A stretch of 64,000 nucleotides of DNA, from positions 51,183 to 115,182 of the forward strand of contig JAOOLP010000001.1 of assembly GCA_028408795.1 (NCBI GenBank). The letters are read 5' to 3'. Below are positions 28,598 through 41,928 of the stretch, in pieces. Positions within the stretch are counted from its first letter, which is position 1; every line of letters starts with the position of its first letter. Source of the DNA: Candidatus Pelagibacter sp. (GTDB taxonomy: Bacteria > Pseudomonadota > Alphaproteobacteria > Pelagibacterales > Pelagibacteraceae). The notes beneath the pieces were generated by a model, which was not told the origin of the DNA, did not search any database, and was given only the letters and a program-made list of their open reading frames with translations. A program made the translations under genes and the position numbers.

Positions 28598-29473
28598 ATG
28601 TCAGTTCTTATAGATAAGAGTACTAAAGTTATATGTCAGGGTTTTACTGGTAAACATGGTACCTTTCACTCAGAACAAGCTTTAAAGTATGGAACTCAAT
28701 TAGTTGGAGGAGTAACACCTAAGAAAGGTGGTCAAAAACATTTAGGTCTTCCAGTTTTTAATTCTGTTCAAGAGGCAAAAGATCAAACATATGCTAACGC
28801 TACAATGATTTACGTGCCTCCAAAATTTGCTGGTGCAGCTATCATTGAAGCAGTAGAGGCGAAAATTGAATTAATAGTATGTATAACTGAGGGGATACCG
28901 GTTATAGACATGCTTAGAGTAAAAAAAATATTAAACAATAGCAATTCTAGATTAATAGGACCAAACTGCCCAGGAATAATTACACCTGGAGAATGTAAAA
29001 TAGGTATAATGCCTGGTAATATTCATAAGAAAGGCACTGTTGGTATTGTTTCTAGATCTGGAACTTTAACTTACGAAGCAGTAGCACAAACGTCAAATAG
29101 TGGAATGGGACAATCAACTTGTATTGGCATCGGAGGAGATCCCATAAATGGAACAAATTTTATTGACTGCTTAGAACTATTCTTAAAAGATGATGAGACA
29201 AAATCAATAGTTATGATTGGAGAGATTGGAGGTTCTGCCGAGGAAGAGGCCGCAGAGTTTTTGAAAAGAGAAAAAGTCAAAAAACCAATGGTAGGATTTA
29301 TTGCTGGATTAACCGCTCCATCTGGAAGAAGAATGGGACATGCTGGAGCAATCATTTCAGGTGGAAAAGGTGGGGCTGAGGATAAAATTGAGGTAATGAA
29401 ATCTGCAGGAATCACTATTTCAAAATCTCCGGCAGATATTGGCGAGACACTATTGCAAAAACTTAATGGTTAA
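28598..29473 (+). CDS. sucD: Succinyl-CoA synthetase alpha subunit
   Basis: 291 residues. The CoA-binding Rossmann start [37 protein letters not shown] and the phospho-histidine in [14 protein letters not shown] are intact. It binds CoA and carries the phosphorylated His intermediate. It starts on the base after the sucC stop. A 31-base gap separates it from sucA. Confidence 0.98.
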   Translation: MSVLIDKSTKVICQGFTGKHGTFHSEQALKYGTQLVGGVTPKKGGQKHLGLPVFNSVQEAKDQTYANATMIYVPPKFAGAAIIEAVEAKIELIVCITEGIPVIDMLRVKKILNNSNSRLIGPNCPGIITPGECKIGIMPGNIHKKGTVGIVSRSGTLTYEAVAQTSNSGMGQSTCIGIGGDPINGTNFIDCLELFLKDDETKSIVMIGEIGGSAEEEAAEFLKREKVKKPMVGFIAGLTAPSGRRMGHAGAIISGGKGGAEDKIEVMKSAGITISKSPADIGETLLQKLNG

Positions 29474-29504
29474 ATTCTAATAATTTGTGATAAAATAGAC
29501 TTAA

Positions 29505-32393
29505 ATGTCATCATCTAAAGATAATACTACTTATAAAAAAACTTCTTTTTTAGCAGGTAATAATTCAGAATTTATAAATGAATTCTATGCAGACTATCTA
29601 TCTGATCCAAAATCATTACCACTTAGCTGGAGACAATTTTTTGAGGGCTTGAGCGACGAACAAAAATTGATTTATGACGATCTCAAAGGCCCCAGCTGGT
29701 CACCAACAAGAAAAACAAAAAAAATTATTTTTGATAAAATTGAGACAAAAAAAGAGACAGAAAAAGAGGAAAAGGATTTAAACGTAGAGTCAATTAAACA
29801 AGCAACTAAAGACTCTGTGAGAGCAATAATGTTGATTAGAGCTTTTAGAATAAGAGGCCATCTTATTGCATCCTTAGATCCATTAGGTCTTTTAAAAAAA
29901 GAGGAACATCCAGAACTAAAACCAGAAACTTATGGTTTTACAAAAAAAGATTTCAAAAGAAAAATATTTTTAGATGGGGTTCTAGGTTTACAATATGCTG
30001 ATCTAAATAAGATATTACAAATTTTAAAAAAAACTTATTGTTCAAATATTGGCTATGAATTTATGCACATGGGTGATCCAGATGAGAAAACTTGGATTAG
30101 AAATAGAATAGAGGGGCCTGAAAAAGATATTAAATTTACTGAGAATGGTAAAAAGGCAATTTTAAATAAAATGATAGAAGCAGAGGGATTTGAAAAATAC
30201 CTCGCTGTCAAATTCGTTGGAACAAAAAGATTTGGTTTGGATGGAGGGGAGTCTTTAATCCCTGCATTAGAACAAATTATTAAACGTGGAGGAAATTTAG
30301 GAGCAAAAGAGATTAAAATAGGAATGCCTCATAGAGGCAGGTTAAACGTTTTAGCCAATGTGATGGGCAAGCCATATAAGGCAATTTTTAGTGAATTTTT
30401 TGGAAAAAGTTCTAACCAAGAGATAGGGGGAGATGTTAAATATCATTTAGGAGCGTCATCTAATAGAGAGTTTGATGGAAATTCTGTTCACATAAGTTTA
30501 ACAGATAATCCTTCTCACTTAGAAGCTGTAAATCCAGTTGTATTGGGCCAAGTAAGAGCTAAACAATTTTTTCATAAAGACACAAAAAGAAAAAAAGTGA
30601 TACCAGTTTTAATGCATGGGGACGCAGCTTTTGCAGGTCAAGGAATAGTGGCCGAATGTTTTGCTATGTCTGGCTTACCAGGCCATAATATCGGAGGGAC
30701 TATTCATATTATTGTAAACAATCAAATTGGGTTCACAACAGCACCAAGATTTGCAAGATCATCACCTTATCCTTCCGAAGTAGCTAAGATTGCTCAAGCT
30801 CCAATTTTTCATGTGAACGGTGATGATCCAGAAGCAGTAGTACATTGTGCGAAAATTGCAACTGAATACAGACAAAAGTTTAACAGAGATGTAGTTATTG
30901 ATATGGTTTGTTATAGACGATTTGGTCATAACGAAGGTGATGAGCCATCTTTTACTCAACCAATTATGTATAAAAAGATTAAAGTTCATCCAACCACTCT
31001 GAAGATCTATGGTAAAAAACTTAGTGATGAAGGATTAACCTCAATTAATGAAATAGAAAATCAAAAAAGTAAATTTAAAGATTTTTTAGAAAAAGAGCTT
31101 GAGTTATCTAAAAACTATAAATCAGAATTGAAATGGTTTGAAGGTGCTTGGTCTAGATTTAAGCCTGGTTTAGGAAAAGATAAAAGGGGCGCAAGCGGGG
31201 TAAAAAGAGATATATTGATTAATGTTGGAAAAAAAATTTCAACTATACCTAAAAATTTAAACGTTCATAAAACCTTGAAAAAAATATTTGATTTAAAATT
31301 ACAAATGTTCGAAAAAAATAAGCCAATAGATTGGTCAACTGCAGAAAGCCTAGCGATTGGAACTCTATTAGCTGAAGGTTTTTCGGTTCGTCTCTCTGGA
31401 CAAGATTCTGGACGGGGAACATTCAGTCAAAGGCACGCTGTATTAAGAAATCAAGATGATCATGAAAGATATATTCCTTTAAATAATATTAGTGATAAAC
31501 AACAAAAATTTGAAATAATTGATAGTCTATTATCTGAGTTAGCTGTTCTGGGTTTTGAGTTTGGTTACTCTCTTTCTGAGCCAGAGACCTTAGTATTATG
31601 GGAGGCGCAATTTGGAGATTTTGCTAATGGTGCTCAAATAATTATTGATCAATTCATTTCGTCAAGTGAGTCTAAATGGGGAAGAGCTAGTGGACTAGTA
31701 ATGTTGTTACCTCACGGGTACGAAGGACAAGGCCCAGAACATTCATCGGCTAGACTTGAAAGATTTTTACAATTATGCGCTGGTGAAAATATGCAAGTTG
31801 TGAACTGTACTACACCAGCAAATTATTTTCATGCTCTTAGAAGACAAATGCATAGAGATTTTAGAAAACCACTTATAATAATGACACCCAAATCCTTGTT
31901 GAGACATAAAAATTGTGTATCTAAACTTGATGAATTTATCTCAAAAAAAACATTCCACCGTATCTTAAACGATGATGCGTACGTAGAAAGAAGTGGACTT
32001 ATAAAATTAAAAGATAACACTGAAATAAAGAAAGTAGTTATGTGTTCAGGAAAAATATATTATGATTTAATCCAAGCTAGAGAGACAGCTAAAAATGACG
32101 AAGTTGTTTTTATTCGATTAGAACAATTATATCCTTTTCCTGCAAAAACATTAGCTAACTTACTCAAAAATTATGAGAATGCTGAATTTATATGGTGTCA
32201 AGAGGAGCCTAAAAATATGGGAGCGTGGAATACAGTCAGAAATTATATAGATAGAACCTTAGAAATAATATATTTTACTAAGGATAAAGTAAAATTTATA
32301 GGAAGAAAAGCTTCATCCTCAACTGCAACTGGAAACTTAAATAAACATCTTGCACAACAAAAAGAAATATTAGAAAAGGTATTAGGGAATTAA
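29505..32393 (+). CDS. sucA: 2-oxoglutarate dehydrogenase E1 component
   Basis: 962 residues, normal OGDH E1 length. Seen: N-terminal LSGNNSEFI-like docking region (FLAGNNSEFINEFY), the FRIRGHLIASLDPLG segment, the thiamine-diphosphate region GDAAFAGQGIVAECFAMS with HIIVNNQIGFTT, RRFGHNEGDEPSFTQP, and the C-terminal transketolase-like part with SGQDSGRGTFSQRHAVL and HGYEGQGPEHSSARLERFLQ. It decarboxylates 2-oxoglutarate and passes the succinyl group to E2. The gene abuts sucB. Confidence 0.98.
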   Translation: MSSSKDNTTYKKTSFLAGNNSEFINEFYADYLSDPKSLPLSWRQFFEGLSDEQKLIYDDLKGPSWSPTRKTKKIIFDKIETKKETEKEEKDLNVESIKQATKDSVRAIMLIRAFRIRGHLIASLDPLGLLKKEEHPELKPETYGFTKKDFKRKIFLDGVLGLQYADLNKILQILKKTYCSNIGYEFMHMGDPDEKTWIRNRIEGPEKDIKFTENGKKAILNKMIEAEGFEKYLAVKFVGTKRFGLDGGESLIPALEQIIKRGGNLGAKEIKIGMPHRGRLNVLANVMGKPYKAIFSEFFGKSSNQEIGGDVKYHLGASSNREFDGNSVHISLTDNPSHLEAVNPVVLGQVRAKQFFHKDTKRKKVIPVLMHGDAAFAGQGIVAECFAMSGLPGHNIGGTIHIIVNNQIGFTTAPRFARSSPYPSEVAKIAQAPIFHVNGDDPEAVVHCAKIATEYRQKFNRDVVIDMVCYRRFGHNEGDEPSFTQPIMYKKIKVHPTTLKIYGKKLSDEGLTSINEIENQKSKFKDFLEKELELSKNYKSELKWFEGAWSRFKPGLGKDKRGASGVKRDILINVGKKISTIPKNLNVHKTLKKIFDLKLQMFEKNKPIDWSTAESLAIGTLLAEGFSVRLSGQDSGRGTFSQRHAVLRNQDDHERYIPLNNISDKQQKFEIIDSLLSELAVLGFEFGYSLSEPETLVLWEAQFGDFANGAQIIIDQFISSSESKWGRASGLVMLLPHGYEGQGPEHSSARLERFLQLCAGENMQVVNCTTPANYFHALRRQMHRDFRKPLIIMTPKSLLRHKNCVSKLDEFISKKTFHRILNDDAYVERSGLIKLKDNTEIKKVVMCSGKIYYDLIQARETAKNDEVVFIRLEQLYPFPAKTLANLLKNYENAEFIWCQEEPKNMGAWNTVRNYIDRTLEIIYFTKDKVKFIGRKASSSTATGNLNKHLAQQKEILEKVLGN

Positions 32394-33692
32394 ATGTCAG
32401 ATAAAATAATAGTACCTACATTAGGGGAGTCAGTAACAGAGGCAACAGTTTCGAAATGGTTAAAAAATCAGGGGGAAAAAGTATCCGCAGATGAGCCTAT
32501 TGTCGAATTAGAAACCGACAAAGTTAATGTTGAAGTCCCAGCTCCGTCTAATGGTGTGTTAGAAAAGATATCAGTGCAAGAAGGTCAAACTGTAAATGTT
32601 GGATCCTTACTTGGAATGATTAATGGATCAACTAAACAAACATCGCCTGTTGTGAAAGAGATTAAAACTTATTCACCCCCGAAAAAAAAGAAACAAAGCG
32701 TAGAAACAAAAATCAAGTCTTATAAAGATACAAAAGAAGTTAAACCTTTAAAACTAGAGGAAGAAGAAGCTTTAATTCTTGAAGACCCGGCAGAAACAGA
32801 AACTCAAGAAAAAAAACAAATTCAAAAAAAAATAGATCCTATCGTTTCTCCAGCTGCTAGAAAAATAGCAAAAGAAGCTAAAGTAGATTTAAAAGAAATT
32901 AAAGGTTCAGGTAAACATGGTGTGATCTTAAAAGAAGATGTTATGAGTTTAATGGGTGTTAAGCCTCAACCTTCAGAAAGAAAAATTAAACATGGTCCAG
33001 AGGAAAGAATTAAGATGACTAGATTACGCTTGACCATAGCAAAGAGACTTAAAGAAGCACAAGAAAATGCAGCAATGCTAACAACTTTCAACGAAGTTGA
33101 TATGAGTGAGGTAATTTCTATGCGCAATCAATATAAAGATGAATTCCAAAACCAATATAAAGTCAAACTTGGTTTTATGTCTTTTTTTGTTAAAGCTTGT
33201 GTTATAGGGTTAAAAAATTTCCCATCAATTAATGCTGAAATTCAAGGAGAAGAAATAGTATACAAAAATTATTATAATATAAGTATTGCAGTTGGAACTG
33301 ATAGAGGTTTGGTTGTTCCTGTTCTTAGAGAAACTGATGAAATGTCATTTGCTGACATAGAAAAGAATATTAATTCTTTAGGAGAAAAAGCAAGGAATGG
33401 CAAAATTACTATTGATGATTTACAAGGCGGTTCATTTACAATAAGTAATGGAGGAATATATGGATCAATGTTATCTACCCCTATATTAAACCCACCTCAG
33501 TCTGCTGTTTTAGGAATGCACAATATAGTTGAGCGACCTGTCGTCGTAGATGGAGATATTATGGTAAGACCAGTTATGTACTTAGCTTTATCTTATGATC
33601 ACAGAATAATAGATGGAAAAGAGGCAGTATCATTCTTAAAAATAGTAAAAGAGTCGCTTGAACAACCAAAAAGACTTTTTCTGAATATATAA
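32394..33692 (+). CDS. sucB: Dihydrolipoamide succinyltransferase (OGDH E2)
   Basis: 432 residues: lipoyl domain 1-77 with the lipoylated lysine in [13 protein letters not shown], a charged linker, an E1/E3-binding domain with [22 protein letters not shown] at about 150-175, and the acyltransferase core ending with the catalytic [14 protein letters not shown]. It transfers succinyl from E1 to CoA. It starts right after the sucA stop and shares one base with lpd. Confidence 0.97.
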   Translation: MSDKIIVPTLGESVTEATVSKWLKNQGEKVSADEPIVELETDKVNVEVPAPSNGVLEKISVQEGQTVNVGSLLGMINGSTKQTSPVVKEIKTYSPPKKKKQSVETKIKSYKDTKEVKPLKLEEEEALILEDPAETETQEKKQIQKKIDPIVSPAARKIAKEAKVDLKEIKGSGKHGVILKEDVMSLMGVKPQPSERKIKHGPEERIKMTRLRLTIAKRLKEAQENAAMLTTFNEVDMSEVISMRNQYKDEFQNQYKVKLGFMSFFVKACVIGLKNFPSINAEIQGEEIVYKNYYNISIAVGTDRGLVVPVLRETDEMSFADIEKNINSLGEKARNGKITIDDLQGGSFTISNGGIYGSMLSTPILNPPQSAVLGMHNIVERPVVVDGDIMVRPVMYLALSYDHRIIDGKEAVSFLKIVKESLEQPKRLFLNI

Positions 33693-35095
33693 TGGAAAAT
33701 AATTTTGATGTAATTGTTATTGGAGGAGGCCCAGGAGGTTACGTTTGTGCAATAAGATCTGCACAACTTGGTTTAAAAACAGCTTGTGTAGAGTCTAGAG
33801 GAGCTCTAGGGGGAACATGTTTAAATGTAGGCTGTATTCCATCAAAAAGTTTATTAAATTTATCAGAAAATTTTCATAAAGCTAAAAAAGATTTTAATCA
33901 ACAAGGTATAGAGATTGAAGGCATCAAACTTAACATTGAAAAGATGATGTCAAATAAAAATAAGTCTGTTCAAGTGCTTACTAAAGGTGTTGAATTTTTA
34001 TTTAAAAAAAATAAAGTTACTTACATTAGAGGCAAAGGTGTTTTATTTTCTAAAAATGATGTAGTTGTTTACGATAATAATAAAAAAACTACTTATAAAT
34101 CAAAAAATATTGTTATAGCTACTGGTTCAGAGGTAGCATCTTTGCCTGGTATTAAAATTGATGAAAAAAATATTATCTCTTCAACTGGCGCTTTATCACT
34201 AAATAAAGTTCCAAAAAAATTAGCTGTAATAGGGGGAGGTTACATCGGTTTAGAAATGGGTTCTGTATGGTCAAGATTAGGTTCAGAGGTAACAGTAATC
34301 GAGTATCTAGAGTATATAACCCCAGGTATGGACAGAGAGATTTCTAATGAATTCAAAAAGATCTTAATTAAGCAAGGTATTAAATTCAAGTTAGGATCAA
34401 AAGTAAATTCATTGAAGAATGTTGGGTCAAAAGTTTCAATTAATTATACAGATATTAAAGTTTCAAAAGAAGAAATTTTAGAAGTTGATAAAGTCCTCGT
34501 ATCTGTAGGAAGAAGACCTTACACAGAAGGCCTAAATCTGACAAAAATAGGTATTAAAAAAGATGATAAAGGTAGGATTGAAGTTAATGAAAAATTACAA
34601 ACATCAGTACAAAATATATATGCAATTGGAGATGTTATAAAAGGCCCAATGTTAGCGCACAAAGCCGAAGAAGAAGGTATAGCTGTAGCTGAAATTTTGG
34701 CTGGTCAAGCAGGGCATGTGAATTATGATATTATACCAGGAGTTATTTATACATCACCGGAAGTAGCTACAGTGGGTAAAACTGAAGAACAACTTAAAAA
34801 TGAAAATATAAACTATAAAGTCGGGAAATTTCCATTCTTAGCAAACTCTAGAGCGAAGGTTAACAATGAAACAGAGGGCTTTGTCAAAATCCTTGCAGAT
34901 AGTAAATCTGACAAAGTCTTAGGTGTGCATATAATAGGTCCACATTGTGGAGATATGATTGCGGAGATGGCTTTAGCAATGGAATTTGGAGCAAGCGCTG
35001 AGGATATAGCTAGAACTTGTCATGCACATCCTACCCACACAGAGGCAATAAAAGAAGCAGCTTTAGCTGTTGATAAAAGACCAATTCATTTTTAA
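33692..35095 (+). CDS. lpd: Dihydrolipoamide dehydrogenase (E3)
   Basis: 467 residues. FAD motif VIVIGGGPGGYVCA, redox-active disulfide GGTCLNVGCIPSK, NAD motif VIGGGYIGLEMG, IYAIGDV, and the C-terminal catalytic HAHPTHTEAIKEAAL are all present. It reoxidises dihydrolipoamide of the OGDH complex with NAD. The one-base overlap with sucB suggests this copy serves 2-oxoglutarate dehydrogenase; it may also serve other lipoyl complexes. Confidence 0.97.
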   Translation: MENNFDVIVIGGGPGGYVCAIRSAQLGLKTACVESRGALGGTCLNVGCIPSKSLLNLSENFHKAKKDFNQQGIEIEGIKLNIEKMMSNKNKSVQVLTKGVEFLFKKNKVTYIRGKGVLFSKNDVVVYDNNKKTTYKSKNIVIATGSEVASLPGIKIDEKNIISSTGALSLNKVPKKLAVIGGGYIGLEMGSVWSRLGSEVTVIEYLEYITPGMDREISNEFKKILIKQGIKFKLGSKVNSLKNVGSKVSINYTDIKVSKEEILEVDKVLVSVGRRPYTEGLNLTKIGIKKDDKGRIEVNEKLQTSVQNIYAIGDVIKGPMLAHKAEEEGIAVAEILAGQAGHVNYDIIPGVIYTSPEVATVGKTEEQLKNENINYKVGKFPFLANSRAKVNNETEGFVKILADSKSDKVLGVHIIGPHCGDMIAEMALAMEFGASAEDIARTCHAHPTHTEAIKEAALAVDKRPIHF

Positions 35096-35123
35096 TTAAA
35101 AAAAATTCTAATACAATTATTTT

Positions 35124-37067
35124 ATGAAAGCACAAGTTTTGTTGCCAAAAGTTTTTAATTTTCCTTTTACTTACAATTCTAATACTAAAAGTAAAATTGG
35201 AAATCTAGTTGAAGTCCCATTTGGATCAAAAAAGGAAATAGGTGTAATTTGGAAAAATAACTATTCTGAACCAAAAAATATAAATATAAAAACTATTGGT
35301 AAAAAAACAAAGTATTTTATAGATAAAAAACTAGTCAACTTTATAGAATGGTTTTCATCTTATAATATGGTTCCCGTTGGTTTAGTTTTAAAGATGGTAA
35401 TAGGAAGTTCAGATAGATTTATAAAAATTAAAGATAGTCCGATTACACTTAAAAAGACTCAGTTAAAAAAATTTAATTTAAATGAAGAACAATCACAAGC
35501 TCTCAAATTTCTCGAAAAAGTAAATGATAAATTTGATGTATCTGTTTTGCAAGGAACAACTGGTTCTGGAAAAACTTTAGTTTATTTTGAGCGTATAAAA
35601 AATATTATAAAAAAAAATAAACAAGCTTTAGTTTTGTTACCTGAGATTTTTTTAACTAATGATTTTAAATCTAGATTTGAAGAATATTTTGGTTTTGAAC
35701 CTGCGATCTGGCACTCTAAGATAACTCCAAAACAAAAAAGAATAATTTGGAAAGGAATTATTAGCAATGAGGTAAAAATATTAGTTGGTGCGAGATCAGC
35801 GCTTCTTTTACCTTTTAAGAAATTAGGAATTATAGTTGTAGATGAAGAGCATGACTCCTCATATAAACAAGATGAAGGTGTAATTTATAATGCAAGAGAT
35901 ATGGCAATTTCTAGAGCAAATTTTGAGAAAATACCTATACATCTGGTAACTTCAGTTCCATCAATAGAAACATATAACAATATTAAAAATAAAAAATATA
36001 GGCATATTAAAATGTTTAAAAGATTTGATAATTTTCCTTTACCAGAAGCAAAAATAATCAATTTAAATTTAGTCACATCAAAAAATAAATTTATTGCTAA
36101 AGAAACAATAGATTTAGTAAAAAAATATTTGGACAAAGGAGATCAGGTGCTTTTCTTTATTAATAGAAGGGGTTATGCTCCTTATTTAGTTTGTAAAAAA
36201 TGTGGTTACAAACATATTTGTCCTAACTGTTCTTTATATCTTACGTTTCATAAAATTAGGAATAAAGCGATTTGTCATCATTGTTCCTTTGAAAAAAAAA
36301 CTGAAAAAAAATGTGAAATTAAAGATAATTGTGATTTTATTATGTACGGTCCTGGTGTTGAGAAAATACATGAAGAGATTAATGAATTATTTCCGAATAA
36401 AAAAACTGATATATTTTCTAGTGATTATTTAAAGTCAAAAAAGGGAGTCAAAAACTTATTTGAAAAAATTAATAACAATAAGATAGATATATTGGTTGGA
36501 ACTCAAATGATTTCAAAAGGTTTTAATTTTCCAAAACTTAATTGTATAGTAGTTATAGACGCTGACTTTTCTGGAAGAGGATATGATTTAAGGACAACAG
36601 AAAAAAATATTCAATTATATCATCAACTAAGTGGTAGAGCTGGAAGATTTAGCGCTCAATCTTTAATAATTTATCAAACGTTAACACCCTTTGACTCAAC
36701 TCTTAACGAATTAATTCAAAACAATTCAGAAGAACTTTTAAAAACCGAACTTATGATAAGAGAAAAAAATAAATTGCCTCCTTTCAAGCGATTAATAGCT
36801 ATTATAATATCCTCCAAAGAAAGAAGTTTTAGCTTACAAGGAGCGAGAGAGATTAAAAATAAATTAAATCAAATAAATAATCTAGAAGTTATGGGGCCAG
36901 TTGACTCGCCTTTATTGAAAATTAAAAATAAATTTCGCTCAAGGTTACTAATTAAGTTTGAAAATCAAATTTTTATGCAAAAAAAAATAACAAAAGTACT
37001 AAATGGGCTCAAAATCTCTCCTAAAATTAAACTTACGGTTGATGTAGATCCTATCAATTTTGCTTAG
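35124..37067 (+). CDS. priA: Primosomal replication-restart helicase PriA
   Basis: 647 residues, somewhat shorter than E. coli PriA (about 730), mainly in the N-terminal DNA-binding part. Helicase motifs: Walker A GTTGSGKT, DEEHDSSYKQ, GTQMISKGFNFPKL and HQLSGRAGRF. The zinc-binding insert has paired cysteines from CKKCGYKHICPNC to CHHC and CEIKDNC. It reloads the replisome at stalled forks. It lies between lpd and the ATP synthase operon, a neighbourhood seen in other alphaproteobacteria. Its codon use is more AT-rich than the flanking metabolic genes. Confidence 0.95.
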   Translation: MKAQVLLPKVFNFPFTYNSNTKSKIGNLVEVPFGSKKEIGVIWKNNYSEPKNINIKTIGKKTKYFIDKKLVNFIEWFSSYNMVPVGLVLKMVIGSSDRFIKIKDSPITLKKTQLKKFNLNEEQSQALKFLEKVNDKFDVSVLQGTTGSGKTLVYFERIKNIIKKNKQALVLLPEIFLTNDFKSRFEEYFGFEPAIWHSKITPKQKRIIWKGIISNEVKILVGARSALLLPFKKLGIIVVDEEHDSSYKQDEGVIYNARDMAISRANFEKIPIHLVTSVPSIETYNNIKNKKYRHIKMFKRFDNFPLPEAKIINLNLVTSKNKFIAKETIDLVKKYLDKGDQVLFFINRRGYAPYLVCKKCGYKHICPNCSLYLTFHKIRNKAICHHCSFEKKTEKKCEIKDNCDFIMYGPGVEKIHEEINELFPNKKTDIFSSDYLKSKKGVKNLFEKINNNKIDILVGTQMISKGFNFPKLNCIVVIDADFSGRGYDLRTTEKNIQLYHQLSGRAGRFSAQSLIIYQTLTPFDSTLNELIQNNSEELLKTELMIREKNKLPPFKRLIAIIISSKERSFSLQGAREIKNKLNQINNLEVMGPVDSPLLKIKNKFRSRLLIKFENQIFMQKKITKVLNGLKISPKIKLTVDVDPINFA

Positions 37068-37079
37068 GCTCAAAATTGG

Positions 37080-37095
37080 TAACTTGATCAAGTTA
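37080..37095. promoter_or_regulatory. 16-bp perfect palindrome upstream of the atp operon
   Basis: TAACTTGATCAAGTTA is a perfect inverted repeat, overlapping a -10-like TATACT at 37094-37099. It lies 53 bases before the atpH start in the only gap (81 bases) between priA and the F1 genes. Its form and place suggest a transcription-factor operator, but no regulator is known to me for this site and no convincing -35 box is spaced correctly. Confidence 0.4.
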
Positions 37096-37148
37096 TACTC
37101 ATGTGGTACGACCTCAACATTATTTCACGATAAAATCTGACGATAAAA

Positions 37149-37706
37149 ATGGGTACAAATAAATCTTTCTCATCTGAAACTTCTGAGAGGTACTCACGTG
37201 CTTTATTTGAAGTGGCTAATGAGGCTAAAGAATTAGACAGTATTGAAAACGAGATTAAAAATTTTCAAGAACTTTTTAACACTAGCAATGAGGTAAAGAA
37301 TTTTATACAAAATCCTACTCAGAGTGTTAATACCCAAATTAATTTTGTTAATCTTTTAAGTGAAAAACTCGGGTTTTCAAAAAATTTAAAAAATTTCTTC
37401 TTATTATTAATTGAAAAGAGGAGGATTTTCTTTGTTAGAAAAATTACTGAAAGTTTTTTAAAATTATGTTCCAAAAAAAGAGGAGAAGTAAAAGCTTCAC
37501 TCATCTCTTCAAAAGAATTGTCTTCTAGCGAGCTTGATGAAATAAGTAAAGATTTATCAAAATCAATGGGATCAAAAATAATTTTTGACTATAAAGTTGA
37601 TAGTGAACTTATTGGCGGTTTAAAATTACAAGTAGGTAGTTTTATGATTGATACCTCAATTAAAAATAAATTAAAAAAATACGAACAACTAATGATAGAG
37701 AATTAA
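37149..37706 (+). CDS. atpH: ATP synthase F1 delta subunit
   Basis: 185 residues, normal length. The N-terminal six-helix domain begins [19 protein letters not shown] and the C-terminal region ends [34 protein letters not shown], typical of delta/OSCP. It joins F1 to the peripheral stalk. It heads an F1-only operon atpHAGDC; the F0 genes are elsewhere, the usual split arrangement in alphaproteobacteria. Two copies of ACGATAAAA (37127 and 37140) stand just before the ATG. Confidence 0.95.
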   Translation: MGTNKSFSSETSERYSRALFEVANEAKELDSIENEIKNFQELFNTSNEVKNFIQNPTQSVNTQINFVNLLSEKLGFSKNLKNFFLLLIEKRRIFFVRKITESFLKLCSKKRGEVKASLISSKELSSSELDEISKDLSKSMGSKIIFDYKVDSELIGGLKLQVGSFMIDTSIKNKLKKYEQLMIEN

Positions 37707-37707
37707 A

Positions 37708-39236
37708 ATGACAATTAATCCATCAGAAGTAACCAAACTTTTAAAAGATCAAATTAAAAATTTTGGTGAAAAAGCAGAAGTTTCAGAGATTGGAAAAGTT
37801 CTTTCAGTTGGAGACGGAATCGCAAGAGTTTATGGCTTGGATAATGTTCAGGCAGGCGAAATGGTCGAGTTTGAGGATGGATCAAAAGGTATGGCTCTAA
37901 ATTTAGAGAATGACAACGTAGGTGTGGTTATTTTTGGGGACGATAGAAAAATTAAAGAAGGTGATACGATTAAAAGAACAAATGCAATAGTAGATGTACC
38001 GGTTGGAAAAGAACTTTTAGGTAGGGTAGTTGATGGATTAGGAAACCCTATCGACGGAAAAGGTGGACTCTCTGTTAAAAATAGAAAACGTGTTGAAGTA
38101 AAGGCTCCCGGTATTATTCCGAGACAATCAGTTAATGAGCCAATGCAAACGGGTTTAAAGTCCATAGACTCTCTTATACCAATTGGAAGAGGACAACGTG
38201 AATTAATTATCGGTGATAGACAAACAGGAAAAACAGCTGTCGCAATAGATGCAATTATAAACCAGAAAAAAATAAACGAGTCCTCAGATGAAAAGAAAAA
38301 ATTGTACTGCGTATATGTAGCCATTGGTCAAAAGCGTTCAACAGTTGCTCAAATAACAAAAACTTTAGAAGAAGCAGGTGCATTAAAATATACAACAATT
38401 GTAGCAGCAACAGCATCTGACTCTGCTCCATTACAGTTTCTTGCACCTTATACTGGTTGCACTATAGGTGAATATTTTAGGGATAATGGAATGCATGCTT
38501 TGATAGTTTATGATGATTTATCAAAACAAGCGGTTGCATATAGACAGATGTCCTTGCTATTGAGAAGACCACCAGGAAGAGAAGCATATCCAGGAGATGT
38601 ATTTTATTTGCATAGTAGATTATTAGAACGTGCTTCAAAACTAAGCGATAAAAGTGGTGGAGGATCGTTAACAGCTTTACCTATTATTGAAACGCAAGCG
38701 GGAGATGTGTCTGCATACATTCCAACAAATGTGATCTCAATTACAGATGGACAAATATTTTTAGAAACTGAGTTATTTAATCAAGGAATAAGACCTGCAG
38801 TAAACGTTGGACTTTCTGTGTCTCGAGTTGGTTCTGCAGCACAAACAAAAGCAATGAAAAAGGTTGCAGGTTCTATTAAACTAGAGTTGGCACAGTACAG
38901 GGAAATGGCCGCTTTTGCACAGTTTGGTTCAGATTTAGATGCTTCAACACAACAGTTACTTAATCGAGGAGCAAAATTAACCGAGCTTTTAAAACAAGAT
39001 CAATACTCTCCTATGACTGTAGCAGAACAGGTAATTTCAGTATTTACAGGGGTAAAAGGTTACCTTGACGACGTTGAATTAAATAAAATTAAAAAATTTG
39101 AAAAAGATATTGTTGAAAAGATTAAATCGGAAAAGCCTGAAATAATCGACTCTATTGAGGCGACTGGAAAATTAGAGGAAAATACTGAGAAATTTCTTTC
39201 ACAAATCATTGATGAATATAAAAAAGGTAACAAATA

Positions 39237-39237
<1 letters not shown>
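37708..39237 (+). CDS. atpA: ATP synthase F1 alpha subunit
   Basis: 509 residues. Walker A GDRQTGKT (169-176), the alpha-specific [23 protein letters not shown] and the arginine-finger region [17 protein letters not shown] identify the non-catalytic nucleotide-binding subunit. One base separates it from atpH and its stop shares a base with the atpG ATG. Confidence 0.98.
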
Positions 39238-41538
<2,301 letters not shown>

Positions 41539-41539
<1 letters not shown>

Positions 41540-41928
41540 TGTCAGAAAATTTCATTGTAGAAGTTATAAGTCCTAGTAAATCAGTTTTAAAATCAGAGAC
41601 CAAAGAAGTAACATTACCATCATATGAGGGTGAAATGGGAATATTAAAAGACCATGTCCCTATGATTACATTTTTGAGACCTGGGATAATAACTATAAAA
41701 AAAGATAATCAAGAAACGAAATTTTTTATTGAGGAAGGTACAGTAGAGTTTTCAAAAAATAATTTATTGATATTAACATCTACAGCAAAAGATCTTTCTA
41801 AATTTAATCAAGATGAAATTAATAATGTAATTAAGATCTCTAAAGAAAGAATTGATCAAAAAGATATTAGTGACAAAGAAAGATATTTGCTATCCTATAA
41901 AATTGATGTCCTCAAGCACGTGAATTAA
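41539..41928 (+). CDS. atpC: ATP synthase F1 epsilon subunit
   Basis: 129 residues: N-terminal beta-sandwich with ISPSKSVLKSETKEVTLPSYEGEMGILKDHVPMI, followed by a helical tail that can regulate ATP hydrolysis. It is the last gene of the + strand run that began with ffh. Its 3' end overlaps the convergent rppH gene by 17 bases, leaving no room for an intrinsic terminator. Confidence 0.96.

Noticed and set aside
37076..37099. Sigma-70 promoter TTGGTA ... TATACT before atpH
   Set aside because: The spacing is only 12 bases, too short for a sigma-70 promoter; only the -10-like box is mentioned with the palindrome.
37848..38324. 158-residue open frame on the minus strand inside atpA
   Set aside because: Antisense to the Walker A region of a clear atpA; Ser/Ile/Phe-rich composition is what the reverse complement of a conserved gene gives.
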